A stretch of DNA of 64,000 nucleotides, taken from NCBI GenBank assembly GCA_023159155.1, contig JAJNNX010000069.1, positions 62,001 to 126,000 on the forward strand. Direction: 5' to 3'. Origin of the DNA: Ustulina deusta. Lineage: Eukaryota; Ascomycota; Sordariomycetes; Xylariales; Xylariaceae. Position 1 is the stretch's first letter, and every line of letters starts with the position of its first letter. The notes under the pieces were generated by a model. That model was not told where the DNA came from. It was given only the letters and a program-made list of their open reading frames with translations, and did not search any database. The position numbers and the translations under genes were made by a program. Positions 22,633 through 33,552 of the stretch are shown here, one piece after another.

Positions 22633-24016
22633 TCATATCCGCTGGTCATGTTCCGACTGTTGGATGGATTTCTGCACGAAAATGCCAGGTTGTCCCTTGG
22701 TTTCACCCGAGGCTTTATCGATGTTTTGCAGCTGAATTGCTTCGCATCGATTCACGAGTCCCACATCTGATGACCTACTGCCTTTGAGAGACTCCCTATC
22801 CAAATCGCCTGTGCTGCGAGGTAGTCGTTCGAATGACTTGGTTGCACTGGCCAAGGAGAATCTGCTCGCGAACTCTGCTAAAATTGGCCCAAGATGGGAG
22901 AAGAGCGGCTTCAGTGTTGGCAAGCACGCGCTAATAACTGCAATGCTTGCTTCCAGCTCTGTCCAATAAAGCGTAGGTGCGATATTCACTAACTCATCCA
23001 TTTAGCTACATTCCTTTGAGGCATTTAAGAGAAAACGAACCAGTGATGTCCAGAGCGTCCTCGTAGCTCGCGGAGGATTGATAAAAGAAGTAGATTCTTG
23101 CAATACTGATACCCACCACGCTGTCTGGCTGTCAGCTGAGTCTCGGAGAACCACCATGCTGCATTTTCTGTTCAAAAATGAGTCGGCTTCGACTTACAAG
23201 GCGCCAAGTAAGAAAATGACGCTGACAGCAATCTTTTGTTTGGTGGGAATCTTCAGCTTCCACACTATTGGTATTGGGACCGACAAGATACCGATGTCGA
23301 CAATCATGTTGGAAATGGCAGTGGCCTTGAACATAGGGAGATATTGATAACAATATTTATCATGTTCCGGTGTGCCATACAGTGACTCCCACGCCTGTGA
23401 TGTAGGAATACACTCCAGAAGTGTTGCAAAAAAGAATGAAATTCCCCAGGCAGATATAACGACGAGAAGAATCAAACTGATGATAGAGAATAGATTCCCT
23501 CTGAATATCCGGCGGTAGAAGAGAACGATGGAAAGCTTCGTAGAAGCGAGTGAAACAACTGAAAGTAACTGTGTGGCAAATTCTGTCTACAAATCGTGTC
23601 AGACTCTAATAAACTCATGAAGAACCTTCATTCTTCACCTGTAGAAATATAGTGAGACGTTTGTCCAAAATAATGTTACCCTCCGCATCCAGGCGTATGT
23701 GGCTACCCAGACCACCGAGGGTCACCGCTAAAAGAACGATTAGCGACCAAAATAGACCAACAATGAAGGCAATTGGGGACAAACAGACGACAGTGTTTGC
23801 GCATATTGCGACACTGAATAACTGATTTCGTTAGTCGATCCTGGCAGAACTACACAGCCGCTAACCTACTAGTCCGGGAAGGATGAAATAGTCATCCCAA
23901 GAAAATCCAGAATGTTGAATAAGTCGCGACCAGAACCTGAAAGCGACTGCGATGATGGGGAGGACAGCAAATACGATAGAGATGATGATAATGCTCGTGC
24001 CAAGTGATACCGCCAT
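22633..24016 (-). CDS. Fungal rhodopsin-domain (Pth11-like/SAT4-type) membrane protein
   Basis: Five exons on the minus strand: 23870-24016, 23639-23821, 23198-23586, 23041-23120 and 22633-22988 (1155 nt, 384 aa). Family landmarks appear in order: VAFRFWSRLI and WDDYFIL after helix 1, LLSVVSLASTKLSIVLFYRRIF, an extracellular-type Cys pair around LLECIPTSQAW and DKYCYQ, MIVDIGILSVPIPIVWKL, and finally TELEASIAVISACLPTLKPLF. These mark the fungal rhodopsin-like domain (about seven helices, PF20684 as I recall it). A polar cytosolic tail of about 80 residues follows. Such proteins are thought to be membrane receptors or sensors, mostly untested. It is divergently placed 514 bp from a UstYa-family gene, so membership of the cluster is plausible but unproven. 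Confidence 0.9.
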
Positions 24017-24530
24017 CCTGATGATGCTCGATTGCGCTGGCCAACGAGACGTAGAATCTCTACTAGGTAATCAAACGTGGGAGGGTCGATAATGATGACG
24101 TTGGATGAAAAGATCCAACCCGCCACCAGTTCGTCGACTCGCCATGTAAGCCCAGTATTTCAAGTCAGGTATGCACCCGATTTCGGAATAGGTACTCCAA
24201 TCCACGCCACCCTCCCAACTACCAACTGCATGAAATCTTATCGGTGAGCGGGGGACAAGGGTAGCATCCTGACGGTCGATTTTACTCGACAGCATTATGC
24301 GTTCGATCCCCTGCTGAACCCAAATTGTGGGCCTTTGTGCAACACAGAGAGGTGCCGCAGGTCGCGAGGGCTCAGAAACGAAGGATCTATGGCAACGCGG
24401 ATAAAACGCCTCGGACGCGTGATCAAATGGTACCTGTCGTTTTACGCTTCGAACCCTCCTTTCCCCTTTCCCCCCCTCACTCTTCGAAGGGAAACTAGAA
24501 CGAACGAGACTCGCCAGCAAGAAAAAAAAA
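24017..24530. promoter_or_regulatory. Divergent intergenic region between rhodopsin-domain and UstYa genes
   Basis: The 514 bp separate two head-to-head start codons and should hold both promoters. The stretch before 24530 is pyrimidine-rich and then A-rich (GAAAAAAAAA) directly before the UstYa start codon. No factor-binding site was recognised. Confidence 0.4.
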
Positions 24531-25376
24531 ATGAGCTCCGATATCACATACGGACCATTGTACAGTTGCCGGGACGATGGGGTCACTGATAGTCAGACCT
24601 CTGTCCCCTTAGACCCAGATCCATCATCCCACATTTGTCGCAAACGCCATCCGTCACGACGGTGGATGGCTAGTCTCGCACTTGTAGCTGCTGTTTTGGC
24701 TCTTCTCACGGGCGTGTCGTCTTACTTTCTAGGAAAACACGTTGAGAGAAAAGCCGTTGAATCTGACTGGTTCTGTAAGGCGAGCTCCCCGTACTTTCAA
24801 TGTTACCTGCTAACACGCCGCCTTGATAGCTCCTCCTGGGCGCGTGGATCATACGTTTCACTATCGTCGCCAGTTTGGGATGAGACCGGGCAACCTCTCG
24901 CAAAAGTACTGGGATATGGTGTTTCCGCGTAAGTACAATGTGATCACGTAGAGCGCTGTGTTGATTTGCTAACGCTATTTTCTCAAGGTGGCCGTGGGTT
25001 CATCCAACATCCCGTGATTTCTCCTGTGCCTCATGGCCTCACTGTATACCACCAGCTCCACTGTCTGGTGAGGCATTCGATCCCAACTGCGCGGAGATTA
25101 CTTGCTAATCAGATGCAGGATGCCATACGGCATGGTTACTGGGCGGCTATAGATAAAGTAGAGCCCGACCACAAAGCAGAACCAGGTCATATCCGCCATT
25201 GTATTGATTACCTGCGACAGTCTATCATGTGCAATGCCGACACGAACCTTGAGCCTATTGATGGAGACCTTGGCGGAGTTACTGGGTTTGGGTTCTCAAG
25301 GAAATGCCGGGATATTGTTCGGATCATGGCCTGGGCAGACGAATGGAGAACTCATAACCAAACGAATCACACATAG
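24531..25376 (+). CDS. UstYa-family (DUF3328) oxidase A
   Basis: Four exons: 24531-24774, 24830-24928, 24988-25067 and 25113-25376 (687 nt, 228 aa). A soluble N-terminus is followed by one membrane helix at about 46-67, then the family body with SQKYWDMVFP. The two signature motifs HxxHC are present: HQLHC at 136-140 and HIRHC at 167-171, the latter followed by IDYLRQSIMC and N-A-D. The last intron is only 45 nt (a multiple of three). I removed it because HQLHCL then runs straight into the IRHGYW block at family spacing. UstYa/UstYb in ustiloxin biosynthesis catalyse oxidative cyclisation of the peptide core; the HxxHC motifs are thought to bind metal. Here the likely substrate is the peptide encoded at 27167-27393 (inference). 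Confidence 0.93.
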
Positions 25377-25574
25377 GCCATCAGCAGCTCATTATTTTCT
25401 GCTCTTTCTTTCTTTTCTACTGAGGTATATGCCATGGCTTAGACATTTATAAAATTGCATAAGCTCAGGTCCATACGCACCCATTCACTGCTGGAACACC
25501 AACTCAAGATGCATTTGAGGGATAATAAAATGAAATCACAGCATCCGCGTTTTTCTACGGCTCATTTCTCCCCT
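25377..25574. terminator. Convergent 3' region of the two UstYa genes
   Basis: The two UstYa genes converge with 198 bp between stop codons. The stretch holds T-rich and AATAAAAT-like words that could serve 3'-end formation on either strand. Confidence 0.3.
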
Positions 25575-26594
25575 CTAGTTTCCCTCCGGCCTAAGTAAAT
25601 TGGGATCAAATAAGTCAACACGCCTTGACTTCGCCCAATCGGATAATCTATCCCATCGAACACACCGATGCAAGGCGCCCTCCTTTGTGGTGGGCTCAAT
25701 TACATGCCCAGCCGCATCGTGCAGCCATTTGAAGGACGTAATAGTAATATCGCCGTGACAAACCGCCGCCTGGCGAATGAACTCAAGGCAATGCTCTTTA
25801 CCTTGTTAGCCAGCGAGCATATAAAATTGTTTCAGCTTGGCCTTACCAGCATGGGTCATGCGCTCGTTGTATTCAAGCTCGGTCGCATTCGGGTAATAAT
25901 AGTCTCGATAGAACCATCTTCGCAGGCGTTTCTGAGATTCGTGAGAAAAAAATATATATGTGAAGGAAGCTGTAAACTTACAATACAGTGTAGCTCATGG
26001 TAGACCCCCAGTGTGGCTAGGTAGCCTGTTCCATCTTTCATTTCTAATGAGGTTTGATCTAGCTTGGACATCTCTTCGGGAAATATCTTCAGATTGATTC
26101 CTACGTCGATAATTAAATAAATTTGAATCGATCAAATGGTGTAATTAGAGCCCAACCTTCGATGAGTGCATTCCAAGCCGCGTCAGACACAGGACTGGGA
26201 TACCCGGCGTAAATGCTTTCTTCAGCAAGTCCATCTACAGGTCGATTTTCAAAGGCCACGGCCTCCTGAGCTGGTGCTGTACCTCAGATTAGATTTCTTG
26301 ACAGATAACTACTCTCGATGTGCACCTACAATATAATATTGGATCGTGGATGGACGGTTTCGATAATCTCTTCGCCAGTTCGATGAATAACCAGAGGTTA
26401 ACGAAAAGGAAGACGATGTTAACTACAACACTACTTTGGAATAACCCCCTTTTCCACCGTTCAGTAGTATGGCGGTCTTCGGACGGACCCCCAGGCTTCA
26501 GATAATGAGTACTTCCTTCCAGTCCGCCGTCTGAAGGAAGGAGGAGCTCTTCCTCGTGATCAATGGGGGTCCCGTGTTTGTCAGAAGACGCCAT
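25575..26594 (-). CDS. UstYa-family (DUF3328) oxidase B
   Basis: Five exons on the minus strand: 26330-26594, 26157-26276, 25982-26100, 25847-25931 and 25575-25795 (810 nt, 269 aa). One membrane helix lies at about 53-74. Then come YSPAQEAV, IYAGYPSPVSDAAW and the first motif HELHC at 163-167, followed by KRLRRWFYRDYYYPN. The second motif HAEHC is at 195-199, followed by LEFIRQAAVCHGD. For the last intron I used the acceptor ending GTAAAG because it restores HxxHC exactly; an acceptor 6 nt earlier also keeps frame but breaks the motif. A Met 12 codons upstream (26630) is an alternative start. It belongs to a different subgroup from oxidase A, as in pathways that need two UstYa-type enzymes. 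Confidence 0.93.
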
Positions 26595-27166
26595 GATGAG
26601 GATAGAGCGTATGTTAAGAAGTTTGAACAAGGGGGAGAGAGATTAATGGAGTCGGTTTCTCTTCGAATACCTATTGACCATATCGGTCAGAACACTTAGA
26701 CAAGGGTACTTGCGCATGTAAGGCAAGTTCTGGTGAACAATTAGGCTTACTAGAAGGTGGTGTGATCTGATATCTTCGAACTAGCTCGGTGGTGTAACAA
26801 TCACAAATGCAACCTGCATTATTGTCTTACTGCATGAGACGAATCCTTCACTAGCCACTTTGCAGATTTTTACGCGCGTCGATAGGAACTTTCGGTGCAT
26901 GCATTGCAACGATACCTATGCCGTTGTAAGACATTACTTCACCCTCCTACTTTAAAGTGGTAAGTAAGAGGAATGAGAGTCCGACCGATTCCCATCTTCC
27001 TACGTATCTGTATGTTTATAAAAGAGGTTCATGGTCAGCATCGATGAGATGTCCTTGATCAACATTTCAACTTGCTCAGGGATTTATCAATCTATCTCTT
27101 CTTCCATCCATCTACTAAAAACTGAAATAAAACATCAAAATCTGATTGTTCAGATATAATCCCACC
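26595..27166. promoter_or_regulatory. Divergent promoter region of oxidase B and the precursor gene
   Basis: The 572 bp separate head-to-head starts, allowing joint control of oxidase B and the peptide gene. A good TATA box (TATAAAAG) is at 27017-27024, 143 bp before the precursor ATG, and the ATG has a favourable context (CCCACCATG). This hints at strong expression of the small gene. Confidence 0.5.
27017..27024 (+). promoter_or_regulatory. TATA box of the precursor gene
   Basis: TATAAAAG in a sequence otherwise free of such words. It is followed by CAA- and CT-rich leader sequence typical of highly expressed fungal genes. Confidence 0.5.
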
Positions 27167-27393
27167 ATGCACTTCACAAAATTCCTCGTCCTCATCTCTG
27201 CGTCGGTCGTGCTGGGTGCTGCGATTGCGAGAGCTCCCCCCCGGGATGGTAAGTTAGCCACACACCTTTGATAGAAGATTTCCTAAGAACAACTACAGTG
27301 ACGGGACGAACTCCAGAGGTTGAAGCTCAGGGCGCGTCCGGCAACGACGATGACGACGCCATCGCCTATGCCTGGTTTGCTGAGGACGAATAA
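27167..27393 (+). CDS. Candidate RiPP precursor peptide (58 aa)
   Basis: Two exons, 27167-27248 and 27299-27393, flank a 50-nt intron (GTAAGT to TACAG); neither half passes usual ORF length cut-offs. Residues 1-21 form a clear signal peptide (HFTK, then a Leu/Val/Ala core ending AAIA). A linker with single arginines (R22, R26, R31) leads to an acidic stretch (four consecutive Asp at 44-47). The C-terminus is IAYAWF (49-54) followed by AEDE. Tyr, Trp and Phe are grouped only here, which is what a UstYa-type cross-linking substrate should offer. The gene lies between two UstYa oxidases and an MFS exporter. Known dikaritin precursors have repeated cores separated by Kex2 KR sites; this one has a single core and no KR. 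It could instead be an unrelated small secreted protein. Confidence 0.75.
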
Positions 27394-28640
27394 GTTGCGG
27401 TCGCCATCTCAGCCGATATATTGGTATACTAGGGTGGCTTTACTTGGATTTGGGAGGAATTGTCTCCCATCCCATTGTCTACCTACTACTCTGTAGGTGT
27501 GGCAATTATCCACACTCGCTACATAATCCAGATAAATACCTACTTTTATTGATTCGTTCAATGAAATCCATGTACCTACCAGGGTCTTAAACGTGGCTTG
27601 TTAACAATTAGACTTGTAACCTACATAGAGTAGAACTTGTAATACAACTAGTGGAATGGGAATCCAGCCTGGGCCAACATAATAGTAGGTGGGCTACATT
27701 AAGTAAGTATGTAACCTGTCGGCTGGGCTCGTTGGCCTATCGGATAACACGGGTCTGCAGAAAGGATAGCTGGTGTGGATCCCGTAGCTGAGTGAAAGGG
27801 CACTGTGCGCTGGCCCTACGCAGCAGGTACCGACCCACACAAATGATGGGATAAAGACCTCGCATCCTAGTCAGATACCCTAGGTAACCTATTGTCCTCC
27901 AGAGGGGATAGATCTGCGAGTATAGCGGGGCGCGATTCGCGAGAATGAAAAGGATATTATGGAAATTGAGGGGCAAGTAAAGCAGATACCTATGTGTGCC
28001 ACGCCCCACACGCATCCACTACCTATATATTGTAGAGGTACCACCTCATCCCGGCGTACCTAGACTTGTTCCTTAATGCAATATACAATACTGTACACCT
28101 ACTGTATACACTCATTTTCAACTGATATACTACCTACCTAGACCTACAGTAGGTATGCAATGCACTTTTGACGCCGGTATTGCCACTTACCGTAGCCTGC
28201 TTCCCCTTCACCGTCTGCCTACCACCCGCCAACCGTTACACTGCATGCGTACGATTGTCTCGTTGTCTTTGTCTCGCTTCCGTTGTCTCGTTTCCTTTGT
28301 CTCGTTTTCTTGAGGCGTTACCGACCGGTTATCGGAGCTGGCACAGTGTCGTGAGACTTTGACAAGACGCGGTATTCCCTTATGTAGGCCACGTATTACG
28401 AGAGGCATCGGAAACCGAACTTCAAGCGAGTAGATGAGAAGAGAAGCAATCGGTGGAGAGTCGGATAACGTCGTATTGGATGCAGTTTATTACAACACAC
28501 ATAAACTGGCGTCATCACGTTGTGTATTTTGATGTCTCCCATCTCTTCTCCTAAATCGTGTAAAGTCGGCTCACCATAATAATTCCCAATCAAACACGAT
28601 ATTCTTAGTATTTTTTTTTTGTCGCAGAAACCCTCTGAAG
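27394..28640. other. Gap between precursor and MFS genes
   Basis: About 1.25 kb with no supported gene. The first 200 bp would be the precursor 3' UTR. A degenerate tRNA-like segment lies at about 27724-27795. The rest contains scattered CCTACCTA/TAGGTA words and a T-run ending just before the MFS start. Confidence 0.45.
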
Positions 28641-30399
28641 ATGGAGGCCAGCAGTCGTTCCGAGAAAACGCCTTCGGAAGGCGTAACAAGAAGCCAGGAA
28701 TCGACAATTGAGACGCCGGCTGTAGAGGAACCGCGTGTCCGCCCTCGAACAGCCTCGGGCTTGTCCTGGATACTAATCGTCATCTCAATTCTTTCCTCGG
28801 CTTTCCTCTTCGCGCTCGACAATACCATCGTCGCCGACATTCAACCAGCTGTTGTTAGAGATTTCCAGTCAGTAGATAAGCTCACCTGGCTTCCGGTGGC
28901 ATTCCTCCTAGGAGCCGCAAGCACAAACTTGTTGTGGTGCGTACTATCTACATCTGTGTGACTATCTCAAGTCTCATTCACCGTCAAAATCCTCATTTCT
29001 GGATAGGGGTCAATACTACGCGTACTTTGATGCGAAGCCTTTGTACATTATATGTGTCCTCATCTTCGAAGTCGGATCTGCCGTTTGCGGCGCCGCGCCA
29101 AATATGGATGCCCTCATAGTCGGCCGCACCATCTGTGGTCTCGGCGGCGCCGGGATGTATACCGGGGTCTTGGTCTTGCTATCGGCACAAACGACCGAAC
29201 AAGAAAGGCCCGTATATTTCGGCTTTACGGGCCTGGCGTGGGGCCTTGGAACTATTCTGGGTCCAATCCTCGGTGGTAGCTTCACCAGCAGCTCTGCAAC
29301 CTGGCGATGGGTAAGTCGCCACCCCTTCATCCTCCTGATCTTACGCTTATGTAGACCAACCGGACAGTCTTTCTATCTCAACCTCGTAATCGGGGGTGCT
29401 TGTGCTCCAGTATACCTCTTCCTCCTCCCCTCCTCGAAACCCCCCAGGAACCAAGCATTTTGGCCCACGCTTCGCTCTATCGACTACCTCGGAAGCATAC
29501 TCCTAGCTGGCTTCTTCGCGACTGGATTTATCGCCATTGCTTTCGGAGGGACAATCTGGTCATGGAGTGGCGGCGCTAGCATTGCGTTATTTGTTGTTTC
29601 CGGTGTACTCTTGATCATTTTCTTCATCCAGCAGATTTACTGCATTACCACGTCTCCCACAAGACGCATTTTCCCGCTCGAGTTCCTACGGTCGAAGACC
29701 TTGGTCATGATGTTCCTCGCGACAGCCGCAGCATCCACTAGCATCTTTGTCCCTGTCTATTTCATTCCGCTGTACTACCAATTCGTACGATCGGACGACG
29801 CGCTTCAAGCTGGCGTGAATCTGTTACCATTTATTGCGTTCAACGTTGCGCTAGCACTCACCAACGGCGCAGTCATGGGAAAGAAGCCCTATTACATGCC
29901 CTGGTATGTTTTCTCGGGCATATTCTGCATTGTAGGAAGCGCGTTATTATACACTGTTGATGAGCACACATCCGACGCACGAATTTGGGGTTATTCGATC
30001 CTTCTCGGTGCTGGTAGTGGTGCATTCATCCAACTTTCATTCACCGTTGTGCAACATAAGGTTGAACCTTCGTTGGTTCCTGTTGTTGTTGGATTCTGCA
30101 CCCTGGCGCAACTTGCGGGGCCCGGCGTCGCACTCGTTGTTTCAAATGCGGTGTTTCTCAATAAGGCTGTGAATGGAATACAAGCGATCGACCCAAGTGT
30201 ACCTCGAAGCGTGGTCCTTAAAGCTATCTCCGTCGCTTCAAGCGGTGGAGTGCCTTCATTTACACCAGAGCAGCAAGAACGCGCACTACACGTGATCGTG
30301 AAAGCTATGTCAAACTCATATATAATCTCCCTCTCAGCTGGTGGTCTTACACTTATTATGTCCTTTTTTATGAAGCCTGAGAGGTTATTTTCAAAGTGA
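28641..30399 (+). CDS. MFS drug/toxin-type efflux transporter
   Basis: Three exons: 28641-28936, 29007-29310 and 29368-30399 (1632 nt, 543 aa). After a charged cytosolic N-terminus, helix 1 carries FALDNTIVADIQPAVV, the LDxTIV motif of the fungal DHA2-type (14-helix) efflux family. Then follow the TWLPVAFLLGAAS and LLWGQYYAYFDAKPLYI blocks and motif C, LGTILGPILGG, which marks exporters (antiporters). WRWSFYLNL is restored by removing the 57-nt intron. Length is normal. It would export a small molecule or peptide across the plasma membrane. Its position 1.25 kb downstream of the precursor gene and on the same strand fits export of the cluster product or self-protection (inference). Confidence 0.95.
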
Positions 30400-31060
30400 A
30401 ATTACGGTATATAGGATATATAGTGAAGTGGATTATATAAGTAGGCTTAGATAAGGTATAAAGGGACTTACTTTGCCTTTATATAAGGAAACAGGTTGAA
30501 CTTTTACTTCCTAGTATAATTACTAGCCCTTTTAATTAGGGAACAGGGTTATTATAATAAAACATAATCAAATTTAACATCTATAGCACACTTTAGGGCA
30601 CCTAGTGAGTGTGACGGGATAGGGTTGACGGCACTTATCGCTTACTATATTAGTTTTATTCCAGCCACATCATGTATCACAGCCCACGCAACATCATAGA
30701 TATATCACTTCGAACAAACTCTGCCGAGCAGATTACGGATCAGTGCATGCTGACTTTCAAATGTTAATGTCAATAGCGAACCTTGACAACCAGCACCGAG
30801 GCAATGAAACCAAAGGAAGGCACTGGCGCCAAGATGCCTTGGACACTAGGCTTGAGAACACGCTTTGAATCCCAAAACGGACTACAACTACGGGCAAATA
30901 GTAAATAAGACTAAAGAAGCAAAGGCGGCATGGAGGATCACAATGGGTAGGGGTATCGCGAATCGTTGTCTTATTGCGACAGGCTACCTCTGCATGTTAT
31001 GAAAGCTATCTACAGGGAGCAAAACCGGGTTGGTCTTGGTGTATCCGATCAATGCACTCT
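30400..31060. other. Intergenic stretch
   Basis: No gene is visible. It lies between the 3' ends of the MFS gene and of the F-box-like gene (convergent). The first 200 bp is AT-rich. Confidence 0.5.
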
Positions 31061-32759
31061 TCAATGAGGGCTTGATCCTTCTCTGCCGGCTTGAGTCCGG
31101 GCCTCTTTCAGCACCTTGTGAAGGTCCGCCATAACACGATCCTGGTTTCTGACTAAAGTCACCCAGGCCTGAAGGACATCTCTGGGTGCCTCATCGTAGT
31201 TCAACAGGCCCGTAGCTCGAAGAGCCGCGTCAATATCCTTGGGAGAGGGATGTTCAATGAGCATACGAGACCAGAGTATGAGCGTGATGCGCTGATACGG
31301 GCGGCTGAGAGGGCCGTCAAAGATCTTCAATAACTTGCGGATCCAGTCCCAGCTCGCAAATCGTGAGATATGCTCAAATGAGTATTCTTTTTGGAATGTT
31401 GGTCGGACAGTTGACACGCCGCAGAGAATTTCTTTTCCTCTCCACATAATTTCGATAATCGAAGGTCTTATGCCGCTGTTGAATACAAGGAGGCCGTTCT
31501 CGTCGTACCTGGAAGGGATTTGTGAGGTTGTGAGCCGGTCGTTTATTTGGTTCTTGACTCGATTCGGGGCAAAAGGTTTGAAGTTGCCAAGATCGGGTAT
31601 CGGGCCCTTCTCCATCCGAATGCTCTCACCCATCAAGAGGGCTCTGTCGGACTCGCTACGATAAAAAAGCTCCTCCATCGTGGGCTCCGGGACGTTGTCA
31701 TAGAATTCCTGAAATTTCTTGTTTGCCTCCTCAAGGTTGTCCTCGAACTGCTTCATATGCCTAGGAATGTCTGAGTTCGATCGCTGAACCATACGGCCGT
31801 TCACTCGGGCAAACATGGTAGGAGATCCAGTAATGAGAAACTCGAGTTGCGGAAGCACTAGACCGAAATCCTCCATATTTGGATTGTCCAGAGCACCTCG
31901 AAGACCTGCCAGATAGAAATTAAGTCGCTCGAAAATTCGAGCAGGGTTTCGATCACCCTGCTTCCAAAGGAGATTGAGGCGCTCATACTCGAATGATGTG
32001 AATGCATCCATATGATAGGTTACTTCAGGCGCGCGCTGTGGATCCAAAACAGGTCTGCGTCGTGAAGGGCGGGTCCCCATCATGATAATTAGTCGTTCAA
32101 GAAGAGGACAATTCACCAACAGAACCTGTGAAATGCGGCGAGATTCTGATGTTAAAAATTTGATATCGGCCATTCGCATTTCTGCCCAGATGTCAAAGGT
32201 GGCGTCTGTTAAGTCAAAGCAGATGTTGTGGATCTGATGACGTCTCTCGATAGTGAGAGCAGATAGATAGTTTTCGCATTGTGTCGCGTCCCAAAAAATG
32301 AAGGTATTAACCCTATAAAAGACGCCTTCGAGTTCGTGATAGAATTGTCGACATGTTCGACGAAGCGAAACAACTGCGAGCGGACCAGTAGGGAAGCGAA
32401 ATGTGGCTTCGCATCCGTTCATGATTCCTGTGCGATACTCGAAATCGCCCCAAACAAACTTATTAATAGATGAGTTGTTGTCAGCTACCGGTAGGGGCTC
32501 AACATATTCTTCCAGCGTAACAGAATATTCCATGATGGTGTTGCGTATCTACGATCGAAGTTAGATTCTGGCAATCCAGAAAAATGTAGAATTCTCTTAC
32601 CTCTGGTGGTAATCGGTGAAGGAAACTCGATCGGTTGTGCTCGTAAGCCTCCCGAAGCTGTGGAATGTTGGATTCGTAGAGAATCAAAGGCTTTTTCTCG
32701 GGGTTGAGGGATGCCGATGAGCCAGCGCCATTGGCTGGCCATGTATTAAATTTTGCCAT
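31061..32759 (-). CDS. F-box-like domain protein
   Basis: Two exons on the minus strand: 32601-32759 and 31061-32548 (549 codons, 548 aa), joined by a 52-nt intron. The junction recreates SSFLHRLPPE-IRNTIMEY at about residues 44-60, the start of the fungal F-box-like motif (LPPEIRNxIYEY type). After this come RRTCRQFYHELEGVFYRVNTF, common in this family, and a long region without a known domain, including a charged helical stretch with coiled-coil character around residues 330-350. F-box proteins recruit substrates to SCF ubiquitin ligases through Skp1. Many fungal members are untested and orphan, so the target is unknown. It is not obviously part of the neighbouring cluster. Confidence 0.8.
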
Positions 32760-33552
32760 AACGGCACACTTTCAGGCTCTGTAGGGATAGGTTGAGACAA
32801 CTAGCGTTGTAGTGAAATATTTGTGGATGGGAAGAACAGAGAGATGTTTTGGTATGTTGAAGGGAAGGGGATAGGAGAGGAAAGAGGGCCAATAAATAAG
32901 TGTGCGAGAAAAGTACATACATCCGAAACCTCTATTGTCGCCACAAATCATAGAAGCCGGGAGATGAATCTAAGCGTCCATTGGCACCGATATATCAAAA
33001 TCAATCAGGAAATAGACATCATTGGTAGGCGCGGTTAGTGAATGTGATGGTGAAGGTGGACCGTCGTGAGAGTCAATAGCACCAGATTGTGACCCCGTTA
33101 CTAACAAGCCTAGACACATTAGACAACTAATAATGCTTCAATGGATGGGATCTCTATTGTCTTTAGGAGGGTGGATAGGATGGTGGTTTACGCGGGAACA
33201 ATACAAAACAGTGAGCTTCAAGGTCACAAGGGGGGAGTCGTGCAGTAACAATGAATTATCGTCTTAATGGCAGAGCTTTCAATGGGCATGTTATTTGTAT
33301 ATACAACTAGTTCATGTCTAACAGGCTGTATCGACCGTGGTGTGGTATGGTATTCATAGAGGGGCATTCAAGTATTACCTATTAGGTAGGGTTCAATGAC
33401 TGTTTAGTATCGATGATCGCTATACATCGTATACCACGCAAATAGATTTAACAAATAATTATAGCTGATATATAGAGAAGAGTGAGCACAATGAAATGAT
33501 GCTAGCATTTTAAAGGGTTTGTATTCATATTGTCCTATACAAACAAGAGCTT
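32760..33552. other. Upstream region of the F-box-like gene
   Basis: About 800 bp without a supported gene; the part near 32760 is the presumed promoter of the minus-strand F-box-like gene. Confidence 0.5.

Noticed and set aside
24071..24586. 171-codon minus-strand ORF upstream of oxidase A
   Set aside because: It overlaps the start of the well-supported oxidase A and the divergent promoter, and shows no domain.
27724..27795. tRNA-like segment (GGGCTCG, TGGCCTATCGGATA A-box-like, GGATCC near a B-box position)
   Set aside because: The 3' arm does not pair with the 5' acceptor and the B box lacks TTCGA; at best a degenerate tRNA fragment or SINE head.
28168..28362. 64-codon ORF with a hydrophobic start, considered as a second precursor peptide
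   Set aside because: It is Cys/Leu/Arg-rich with no acidic linker or core-like end, and an antisense ORF covers it equally well.
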